From assembly GCA_005788585.1 (NCBI GenBank), contig SYBY01000174.1, positions 1 to 5,118 of the forward strand: a stretch of DNA of 5,118 nt, written 5' to 3'. Each line of letters opens with the position of its first letter. Within the stretch, counting starts at the first letter, position 1. Below the pieces are notes generated by a model. That model saw only the letters and a list, made by a program, of their open reading frames with translations. It was not told the DNA's origin and made no database searches. Source of the stretch: Actinomycetota bacterium. GTDB lineage: Bacteria; Actinomycetota; Thermoleophilia; Solirubrobacterales; Solirubrobacteraceae. This document shows positions 1 to 5,046 of this stretch, piece after piece. The translations under genes and the position numbers were made by a program.

Positions 1-141
1 CAGGCCGCCGATGGCGGGCGCCGCGATGCGCTCCTTGTCGGCGACGAACAGCAGGATGGCGCCGGTCGACGCGCCGAGCTTCGCCGTCGCGGCCGCGATG
101 CGCTCCTCGCCGAGGAACTTCGCGATCGGCGACCGCCAGCC
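1..141 (-). repeat. Left arm of an inverted duplication of part of aspS
   Basis: Read on the reverse strand, this segment is nearly identical to 533-673, inside the aspS gene (paired positions sum to 674). I see two mismatches, at 59 (against 615) and 133 (against 541). The match ends after 141, and the last 8 bases (134-141, CGCCAGCC) belong equally well to the true aspS sequence, so they look like microhomology at a join. The arm sits exactly where the upstream part of AspRS motif 2 should be. Translated on the + strand it gives no AspRS-like protein. The arm reaches base 1, so it may extend further left. A chimeric read, amplification foldback or misassembly is the likeliest cause; a genuine inverted duplication is possible. 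Confidence 0.93.
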
Positions 142-1189
142 CGAGTTCACGCAGCTCGATGTGGAGATGTCGTTCGTCACCGAGGACGACGTCATCGACG
201 CGATGGAGCGCACGATGGCCAAGGTCTTCGCGCTCGCCGAGCTCGACGTGCCCGCGCCCCCGTACCGCCGCATGCCCTACGCGGAGGCGATGGCGCGCTA
301 CGGCTCGGACCGCCCGGACACGCGTTTCGGGCTGGAGATCGTGGACGTGGGCGAGGAGCTGCGCGGCTCGGACTTCAAGGTCTTCGAGGGCGTCATCAGC
401 GGGGGCGGTGTCGTCCGCGCGCTGAACCTCGGCAACGCCGGGATGTCGCGCTCCGAGCTCGACGGGCTCAACGACGTCGTGCAACGCCACGGCGGCAAGG
501 CCGTTGCCTGGGCGGTGGTGGAAGACGGCGGTGGCTGGCGTTCGCCGATCGCGAAGTTCCTCGGCGAGGAGCGCATCGCGGCCGCGACGGCGAAGCTCGG
601 CGCGTCGACCGGCGACATCCTGCTGTTCGTCGCCGACAAGGAGCGCATCGCGGCGCCCGCCATCGGCGGCCTGCGCCTGGAGCTGGGGCACCGCCTGGGG
701 CTCGTGCCGGAGGGCGCGCACGATCTGCTGTGGATCGTCGACTTCCCGATGTTCGAGTTCGACGAGGGCGACGAGCGCTGGAACGCGCTGCACCACCCGT
801 TCACCGCGCCGCTCGGCGATCTGGGCGATCCGGCGTCGCTGACGTCACGTGCGTACGACCTCGTCCTCGACGGGACCGAGATCGGCGGCGGATCGATCCG
901 CATCCACGATCCGGCCGTCCAGGAGCGGGTCCTCGAGATCCTCGGGATGGACGCCGAGGAGGCCAATGCGCGCTTCGGCTTCCTGATCGAGGCGCTCAAG
1001 CACGGCGCGCCGCCGCACGGCGGCATCGCGTTCGGCATCGACCGGATCGTCGCGATCTGCGCGGGACGGGAGTCGATCCGTGACGTCATCGCGTTTCCGA
1101 AGACCGCGAGCGGGGCGGACCCGCTCACGGGAGCGCCCGCCGAGGTCGACGACCGGCAGCTGCGCGAGCTCGCGCTGCGGCGCCGGTAG
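131..1189 (+). CDS. aspS: Aspartyl-tRNA synthetase, C-terminal part only (5' end missing)
   Basis: Class II aminoacyl-tRNA synthetase that charges tRNA-Asp with aspartate in the cytoplasm. The recognisable protein begins inside motif 2 with DRQPEFTQLDVE and continues for 352 residues to TAG. Numbering from that D, the bacterial GAD insertion domain lies at about 80-175, HHPFT at 221-225, EIGGGSIRIH at 250-259, and motif 3 with the ATP-binding arginine (GIAFGIDRIV) at 298-307. The tail RDVIAFPKTASGADPLTGAP is typical of bacterial AspRS. Family members are about 590 residues, so roughly 240 are missing: the OB-fold anticodon-binding domain, motif 1 and the start of motif 2. The open frame continues upstream to 11, but those codons come from the inverted segment 1-141 and are not AspRS, so no start codon is assigned. 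Whether the enzyme is discriminating or also charges tRNA-Asn cannot be judged without the N-terminus. Confidence 0.95.
   Translation, partial: DRQPEFTQLDVEMSFVTEDDVIDAMERTMAKVFALAELDVPAPPYRRMPYAEAMARYGSDRPDTRFGLEIVDVGEELRGSDFKVFEGVISGGGVVRALNLGNAGMSRSELDGLNDVVQRHGGKAVAWAVVEDGGGWRSPIAKFLGEERIAAATAKLGASTGDILLFVADKERIAAPAIGGLRLELGHRLGLVPEGAHDLLWIVDFPMFEFDEGDERWNALHHPFTAPLGDLGDPASLTSRAYDLVLDGTEIGGGSIRIHDPAVQERVLEILGMDAEEANARFGFLIEALKHGAPPHGGIAFGIDRIVAICAGRESIRDVIAFPKTASGADPLTGAPAEVDDRQLRELALRRR
533..673 (+). repeat. Right arm of the inverted duplication, in place within aspS
   Basis: This is the original copy of the sequence found inverted at 1-141. It encodes part of the AspRS GAD domain and what follows (from about WRSPIAKFLG to LLFVADKERI), in frame and with family-like residues, so it is the native copy. 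A 391-bp spacer (142-532) separates the arms. At mismatch position 615 this copy reads GAC (Asp in GDILLF), while the inverted arm would give Ala; Asp fits the family better. Confidence 0.93.
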
Positions 1190-1195
1190 GCCAGC

Positions 1196-1214
1196 TGCGG
1201 CGTACCACGCCGCA
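1196..1214 (+). terminator. Hairpin just after aspS, possible terminator without a U-tract
   Basis: A perfect 8-bp stem, TGCGGCGT (1196-1203) with ACGCCGCA (1207-1214), closes a 3-nt ACC loop and begins 6 bp after the aspS stop codon. No T-run follows; only TTT occurs at 1220-1222. Terminators lacking a U-tract have been proposed in high-GC actinobacteria, so position and stem strength make this plausible, but in DNA this GC-rich a chance hairpin cannot be excluded. Confidence 0.4.
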
Positions 1215-1237
1215 CCGGCTTTCGGTGGGTGAGCCGG
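1215..1237 (+). other. Second stem-loop directly abutting the aspS 3' hairpin
   Basis: CCGGCT (1215-1220) pairs with AGCCGG (1232-1237) around an 11-nt loop. It begins at the base after the first hairpin. An alternative 5-bp stem, CACCG (1213-1217) with CGGTG (1223-1227), overlaps both and would exclude them. This could be part of a termination or processing region, or chance in GC-rich DNA. Confidence 0.25.
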
Positions 1238-1251
1238 ACGAATGGACGAAT
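1236..1251 (+). repeat. Tandem 8-bp direct repeat in the aspS 3' intergenic gap
   Basis: GGACGAAT occurs twice in perfect tandem (1236-1243 and 1244-1251). It lies in the non-coding gap between aspS and the next gene if that gene starts at 1304. No function is recognisable. The rest of the gap (1252-1303) holds only a short palindrome, GCGAGCGGCTCGC, at 1274-1286. Confidence 0.5.
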
Positions 1252-1303
1252 AGGCCACGCTGTTTCCTCACGCGCGAGCGGCTCGCAGCCGACTACGGGG
1301 CAG

Positions 1304-2005
1304 ATGACCCAGGTCTCCCGCCCCATGATCATCGCCCTGGCGGGCACGTTGCTGTTCGCCGCGGTGTGGTTCACGCTGCTGCGCCCCAAGCCCGCCGAGG
1401 ATGTCGTGACCGCGCCGGCGACACCCGCTGCGACGCCGGCGACCCCGGCGACCGGCGGCTCGGCCGTGACCGACGCGCCCGCACAGGCGCAGGCCGCGGT
1501 GGACGCGACGAACGCGGCATCCGCGCAGAGTGAGGCCCAGGCGGACGCGGCCACCGGCGACACGGCCGCCCCGGCTGCCCCGGCGACCGACGGCACCGCC
1601 GCGGGCTCATCCTCATCTTCCGCGACACAGGCCGCCGGCACCGACACGCCCGCGCGCGAGGTCAAGACCGACGCGGACGTCCCCGCCGGCGAGGCCGCGG
1701 TCCTGCGCCAGCTCGCCGACGGCAAGGTCGTCGTGATGCTGTTCTGGAACGCGTCGAGCGCGGACGATCGCGCCGCGCGCCGCGCCGTGACCGAGGCCAC
1801 GAAGGGCGAGAAGGACGTTGCGGTCCGCATCGTGCGGGCCGAGAACGTCGGCTCGTACGAGGCGATCACGGGTGGCGTCACCGTCGCCCAGACGCCGACC
1901 ACGATGATCATCGGCCCGGAGCGCAAGGCCGTGACGATCACTGGCCTGATCGACCCGCTCGAGATCGAGCAGGCGATCGCCCGCATGGCGCCCGCCAAGG
2001 GCTGA
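1304..2005 (+). CDS. Membrane-anchored protein with a cysteine-free thioredoxin-like domain
   Basis: A 233-residue protein of unknown role with three parts. There is a single N-terminal transmembrane segment (about 8-26, PMIIALAGTLLFAAVWFTLL). A long Ala/Pro/Thr/Ser linker follows (about 30-120), with ATP-like repeats and a run of five serines. The C-terminal domain (about 125-233) resembles a thioredoxin fold: hydrophobic strand VVVMLFW (142-148), a helix where the active site should be, and QTPTTMII (196-203), resembling the cis-Pro loop. The usual CGPC position reads SADD (152-155), and the whole protein has no cysteine, so thiol-disulfide chemistry is excluded. A binding or structural role is inferred. 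Start: ATG 1304 has GGGG just upstream and puts the membrane segment near the N-terminus. An in-frame GTG at 1229 would add 25 residues but lies within a stem-loop. The stop is 24 bp before the next gene. Topology is uncertain because Arg/Lys flank both sides of the membrane segment. Confidence 0.8.
   Translation: MTQVSRPMIIALAGTLLFAAVWFTLLRPKPAEDVVTAPATPAATPATPATGGSAVTDAPAQAQAAVDATNAASAQSEAQADAATGDTAAPAAPATDGTAAGSSSSSATQAAGTDTPAREVKTDADVPAGEAAVLRQLADGKVVVMLFWNASSADDRAARRAVTEATKGEKDVAVRIVRAENVGSYEAITGGVTVAQTPTTMIIGPERKAVTITGLIDPLEIEQAIARMAPAKG
1418..1453 (+). repeat. Ala-Thr-Pro tripeptide repeat in the linker
   Basis: Twelve codons encode ATPAATPATPAT, an imperfect GCG-ACN-CCN triplet repeat (residues 39-50 of the thioredoxin-like protein). 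It opens the long disordered spacer between the membrane segment and the folded domain. Such repeats vary in length easily, but only one copy is visible, so that is inference. Confidence 0.55.
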
Positions 2006-2016
2006 CGCGCCGCATC

Positions 2017-2029
2017 TACACTCGGCCGG
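2017..2029 (+). promoter_or_regulatory. Leaderless-type -10 element before mnmA
   Basis: TACACT (2017-2022) matches the TANNNT -10 pattern and is followed by exactly 7 bases before the ATG at 2030. Transcription would then begin at or next to the start codon. No Shine-Dalgarno sequence lies in the 24-bp gap and no convincing -35 box is visible. This arrangement is typical of leaderless genes in actinobacteria, and the same spacing occurs at 4989-5001 on the other strand. Confidence 0.5.
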
Positions 2030-3454
2030 ATGGCCGATGAGCGCTTCGAGGAGCATCTGCGCCACCCGCAGGGCTCGGGGACGATTCCCGACGGCGCCTG
2101 CACGGGTGTCGCCGGCGGCTCCGTCTGCGGCGACCTGGTGCGCTTCGGCCTGACGCTCGACGGGACGCACGTCTCGGCGGCCGGCTTCGAGGCCGACGGG
2201 TGCGGGGCGCTGACCGCGGCGGCGAGTGCGGCGGTCGATCTCGTGGAGGGCGCGTCACTGTTCGACGCCGCGCGGGTGGGCTCACCCACGATCGCGGAGG
2301 CGCTCGGGGGGCTGAGTGCCGGCAAGCTGCACGCCGCGGATCTCGTCAGCGACGCCCTGCACCAGGCGCTCGGCGCCGCCGCCACCGCGCACGCGGCGCT
2401 CGCGCCGTCCCCGGGTCGCACGCTCGTGGCGATGAGCGGCGGCGTGGACAGCGCCGTGGCCGCGCTGCTGTGCGCCCGCGAGCCCGGGGCAGAGGTCTGC
2501 GCGGTGACGCTCGAGCTGTGGCGCGACCCCGAAAACGACGCGGAGGCCTCGTGCTGCTCGGCGTCGGCCGTGCGTGTCGCCCGGTCGCTGGCCCATCGCA
2601 TGGGCCTGCCGCACCTCACGGTCGACCTGCGCGCGGAGTTCCGCGCGGGCGTCGTCGACCCCTACCTGGCCGACCACGCCGCCGGCCTGACGCCGAATCC
2701 GTGCGTGCGCTGCAACGGCCATGTCCGGCTCGACGCGATGGTCGATCTTGCCGACCGGCTGGGCGCGGCGGCCCTGGCGACGGGCCACTACGCCCGGGTG
2801 CGCGACGGCCTGCTCGCACTGGCCGCCGACCCGGCGAAGGACCAGACGTACATGCTCGCCGCGTCGTCTCCCGCCACGATCGCGCGGCTGCGCTTTCCGC
2901 TCGGAGACCTCACGAAGCCCGAGGTGCGCGAACTGGCCGAGGCGGCCGGCCTGCCGGTCGCCCGGGCGCCGGAGTCCCAGGACTTGTGCTTCCTGGCCGG
3001 CACGGGCAAGGCGCGCTTCCTCGCCCGCCACGGGCGGCTGCGCGACCGCGACGGCGCGATCGTCGACCGCCAGGGCCGCGAGCTGGGCCGCCACCGCGGG
3101 CACCACCACTACACGGTGGGTCAGCGCCGCGGACTGGGCCTGAGCACACCCGACGCGGACGGGCTGCCGGAGGCGCTCTACGTCCTGGGCACCGACGCGG
3201 ACGCGAACACCGTGACGGTCGGGCCCCGCGACGCGCTGGCGACGACGCGCGTCCGGCTGCGCGGCCTCACGCTGCACCGGCCCCCCGACGAGGTCGACGC
3301 GGTGAAGCTGCGCTACCGCCAGCGTCCGCTCGCCGCCCGGCTGGAGGGCGACGACGTCGTGCTCGCCGAGCCGATGGACGGCGCGGCTCCCGGTCAGGCG
3401 GCGGTGCTGCTCGCCGGCGACCGCATCGTCGGATCGGCGTGGATCAGGGCGTGA
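2030..3454 (+). CDS. mnmA: tRNA 2-thiouridine(34) synthase MnmA with fused N-terminal IscU/NifU-like domain
   Basis: MnmA activates wobble uridine 34 of tRNA-Lys, -Glu and -Gln with ATP and replaces its C2 oxygen with sulfur. The MnmA part (about 130-474) shows the PP-loop MSGGVDS (135-141), SCCSASAVRVA (174-184), TPNPCVRCN (221-229) with the catalytic-type Cys228 plus Cys225, the second catalytic Cys320 in ESQDLCF, the YTVGQRRGLG segment (361-370) and a C-terminal beta-barrel ending with PGQAAVLL. E. coli MnmA is about 370 residues; the extra 125 here resemble an IscU/NifU scaffold: GSVCGDLVRF (Cys33), EADGCGALTAAAS (Cys58), then GKLHAADLVSDAL, where the usual third cysteine after His is Ala102. 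An additional Cys24 is present. The fusion suggests the scaffold domain supplies or handles sulfur or Fe-S clusters for thiolation; this is inference. No cysteine desulfurase gene is in view. ATG 2030 is set by the -10 element and the domain boundary. The 3' end overlaps the opposing gene by 11 bp. Confidence 0.95.
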   Translation: MADERFEEHLRHPQGSGTIPDGACTGVAGGSVCGDLVRFGLTLDGTHVSAAGFEADGCGALTAAASAAVDLVEGASLFDAARVGSPTIAEALGGLSAGKLHAADLVSDALHQALGAAATAHAALAPSPGRTLVAMSGGVDSAVAALLCAREPGAEVCAVTLELWRDPENDAEASCCSASAVRVARSLAHRMGLPHLTVDLRAEFRAGVVDPYLADHAAGLTPNPCVRCNGHVRLDAMVDLADRLGAAALATGHYARVRDGLLALAADPAKDQTYMLAASSPATIARLRFPLGDLTKPEVRELAEAAGLPVARAPESQDLCFLAGTGKARFLARHGRLRDRDGAIVDRQGRELGRHRGHHHYTVGQRRGLGLSTPDADGLPEALYVLGTDADANTVTVGPRDALATTRVRLRGLTLHRPPDEVDAVKLRYRQRPLAARLEGDDVVLAEPMDGAAPGQAAVLLAGDRIVGSAWIRA

Positions 3455-4283
3455 GCGCGGCGAACGGGACGTGCTCGTCCTCGCCGGGACGGACGATCAC
3501 CGCTGTGCGCTCCGGGACCTCGCGCCAGACCCCCGCCATCGGGCCCAGCGGCTCGGAGACCACGAGCCGGTCCTCCGGCCCGAGGGCCTGGAAGCGCTCG
3601 ATGTCCGGATACATCTCGCGCAGGGTCTCCGGGTCGTTGCTCTCGTAGAGCGTGCGCGACTGCGACCCGCTGCCGTAGCGCACCGCCCACAGCGTCCGCC
3701 CGTCGCTGAACCCCGCCGTCATCTCCACCGGATGGTCGATCCCGGCGTCGCGGCCGACACGCTCGATGAACCCCACGGCGCGGGCGAGCCCGCCGAGCGG
3801 GTCGTCCTGCAGGCCGAAGCTCAGCGCGAGGAAGAACATCAGCTCCGAGTCGGTGCTGCCCTCGATCTCGTTGTAGAGCGACGGGTCGACGCCGAGCATG
3901 AGCTCGCGGCGGATCCGCGGGTAGTCGACGATCTCGCCGTTCTGCACGAACAGCCAGTCGCCGTGGCGGAACGGATGGCAGTTCGTCTGCTGGACCGGCG
4001 TGCCCGTCGTCATCCGCACGTGGGCGAGGAACAGCCGCGTGCGGACGTGTGCCGCGAGCTCACGCAGGTTGACGTCGTTCCACGCCGGCTGGACGCTGCG
4101 GTAGCGCCCGGGCGGGTGGCCCTCGGCGAACTCGTCGTACCACCCGATGCCGAACCCGTCGCCGTTGAGGAGCTCGAAGCCCTCCGAGGCGTGCTGGCTC
4201 TGGGCGATCAGGCCATGCTGGGTCCGGTAGAGCGGCTCCTCGATGAGGATCGGCTCGCCGAAGTAGGCGTTCCAGCGGCACAC
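3444..4283 (-). CDS. Class II glutamine amidotransferase-like protein (EgtC/YafJ-like)
   Basis: A 279-residue N-terminal-nucleophile hydrolase of the GATase type 2 family. It starts MCRW, and removal of Met would expose Cys2 as the nucleophile. This fixes the start at GTG 4283 although no ribosome-binding site is seen. Other family features are NGDGFGIGWY (40-49), LAHVRMTT (86-93), QTNCHPFRHG (99-108), QNG (114-116) and GSTDSE (142-147), with FSDGRTLWAVRY near 192-203. The usual HNG motif reads QNG: His is replaced, while the Asn and Gly of the oxyanion hole remain. Relatives include EgtC, which removes a glutamyl group in ergothioneine synthesis, and the poorly characterised YafJ. No egtB or egtD neighbour is present, so the substrate is unknown. 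The gene follows the cyclophilin gene by 9 bp, probably in one transcript and perhaps translationally coupled. Its stop lies within the end of mnmA on the opposite strand. Confidence 0.88.
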   Translation of the reverse strand: MCRWNAYFGEPILIEEPLYRTQHGLIAQSQHASEGFELLNGDGFGIGWYDEFAEGHPPGRYRSVQPAWNDVNLRELAAHVRTRLFLAHVRMTTGTPVQQTNCHPFRHGDWLFVQNGEIVDYPRIRRELMLGVDPSLYNEIEGSTDSELMFFLALSFGLQDDPLGGLARAVGFIERVGRDAGIDHPVEMTAGFSDGRTLWAVRYGSGSQSRTLYESNDPETLREMYPDIERFQALGPEDRLVVSEPLGPMAGVWREVPERTAVIVRPGEDEHVPFAALTP

Positions 4284-4292
4284 CGTGCGCGC

Positions 4293-4988
4293 CTAGGACT
4301 CGGCGACCTTGATGCTCTCGATGATCACCGGGCTGACGGGCTGCTCGGTCGACGGGTCGGTCTCGACACCCTCGATCGTCGTCACGACGTCGATGCCCTC
4401 GGTGACCTCGCCCAGGAGCGCGTAGTCGGCGGGGAGGCCCGCGTCCTCGCCGCTGACGACGTAGAACTGGCTGCCGGACGTGCCTGCCGGCTCGGCGCCG
4501 GTCTTCGCCATCGCCACGACGCCCTTCGTGTACTGGATGTCGCTCGGCGGGGCCTCCTCGACCGAGTAGTCCGGGCCGCCCGTGCCGTCGCCGGCGGGAT
4601 CGCCGCCCTGGATGACGAAGCCCGGGACGATGCGGTGGAACGACGTGCCGTCGTAGAAGCCCTCGTCGGCGAGGTGCTTGAAGGAATTCGACGTCTTCGG
4701 CGCGCGCTTGACGTCGAGCGTGATCTCGAACGTGCCGCAGTTCGTGGTCACGGTCGCGACGTAGGTCTTGGCGGGGTCGAGCTTGCCCGTGGGCTCACCG
4801 ACCTCGGTGTCCTTCGGCTGGGCCGGCTCCGCGGGGGCGCATTCACCGGCTGCAGGAGCGGCTGCGGTCGTCTCCGCGGTGGTCTCGGCCTGGGTGGCGG
4901 CGCTGTCTCCGGCGTCGTCGTCATCGGAGCCGCAGGCGGCGAACGTGAGGGCGAGCAGGACGGCCAGGACGGTCAGGAGACGAGACAT
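4293..4988 (-). CDS. Cyclophilin-type peptidyl-prolyl cis-trans isomerase, putative lipoprotein
   Basis: A 231-residue protein that catalyses proline cis-trans isomerisation, probably outside the membrane. The N-terminus is a lipoprotein signal (MSRLLTVLAVLLALTFAAC) with candidate lipidated Cys19. The -3 residue is Phe, not the preferred Leu, so the lipobox is imperfect. An acidic, Ala/Thr-rich spacer follows (about 20-65). The cyclophilin domain (about 75-231) has FHRIVPGFVIQGGDP with catalytic-type Arg119 and Gln127, and GTSGSQFYV with Gln174. The tryptophan that binds cyclosporin in human CypA has no equivalent in LPADYALLGEV. Cys50 and Cys84 could form a disulfide. ATG 4988 is chosen because a TATGCT -10 element lies exactly 7 bp upstream and the signal peptide then starts normally; ATG 5000, four codons earlier, would lie inside that element. 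First gene of a two-gene unit with the amidotransferase. Confidence 0.9.
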   Translation of the reverse strand: MSRLLTVLAVLLALTFAACGSDDDDAGDSAATQAETTAETTAAAPAAGECAPAEPAQPKDTEVGEPTGKLDPAKTYVATVTTNCGTFEITLDVKRAPKTSNSFKHLADEGFYDGTSFHRIVPGFVIQGGDPAGDGTGGPDYSVEEAPPSDIQYTKGVVAMAKTGAEPAGTSGSQFYVVSGEDAGLPADYALLGEVTEGIDVVTTIEGVETDPSTEQPVSPVIIESIKVAES

Positions 4989-5001
4989 GCGCGCGAGCAT
5001 A
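4989..5001 (-). promoter_or_regulatory. Leaderless-type -10 element before the cyclophilin gene
   Basis: On the minus strand TATGCT (5001-4996) is followed by 7 bases and then ATG at 4988, the same spacing as before mnmA. No purine-rich ribosome-binding site precedes either possible start, and no clear -35 hexamer lies 16-18 bp upstream. The element would drive the cyclophilin-amidotransferase pair. Confidence 0.45.
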
Positions 5002-5046
5002 GAACGAAGGGAGCGGCCGCATGCGCTTGAATCAACGGTCGTGACG

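Noticed and set aside
11..130. Upstream continuation of the aspS open frame as an AspRS N-terminus
   Set aside because: These codons come from the inverted copy of 542-663 and show no AspRS similarity; the frame is open by chance.
1..673. Inverted repeat arms as ends of an insertion sequence or invertible element
   Set aside because: The arms are coding sequence of aspS itself, the spacer is also aspS, and there is no transposase, recombinase or target-site duplication.
1229..1303. GTG 1229 as start of the thioredoxin-like protein
   Set aside because: It would add 25 polar residues before the membrane segment, and the codon lies in the loop of a stem-loop. ATG 1304 gives a normal signal-anchor. 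Not fully excluded.
298..2619. Very long minus-strand open frame (773 codons) antisense to aspS, the thioredoxin-like gene and mnmA
   Set aside because: It spans three genes on the other strand, has a low-complexity Ser/Ala/Pro/Arg-rich composition and no recognisable domain. Long antisense frames are expected from third-position GC bias.
3467..3480. Hairpin GGACG-TGCT-CGTCC 12 bp after the mnmA stop as a terminator
   Set aside because: Only a 5-bp stem without a T-run, inside the coding end of the amidotransferase. Too weak to call.
2200..3648. Plus-strand frame of 482 codons overlapping mnmA in another phase
   Set aside because: Almost entirely Arg/Gly/Ala/Pro, the usual off-frame product of GC-rich coding DNA, while mnmA in the correct frame is unmistakable.
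4989..5000. ATG 5000 as start of the cyclophilin gene
   Set aside because: The codon is part of the TATGCT -10 element, and the leaderless spacing points to ATG 4988. Both have the same frame, so the domain content does not change.
3471..5030. Long plus-strand open frame (519 codons) antisense to the amidotransferase and cyclophilin genes
   Set aside because: Arg/Ala/Leu/Val-rich shadow frame with no motif. Both minus-strand genes have clear family motifs.
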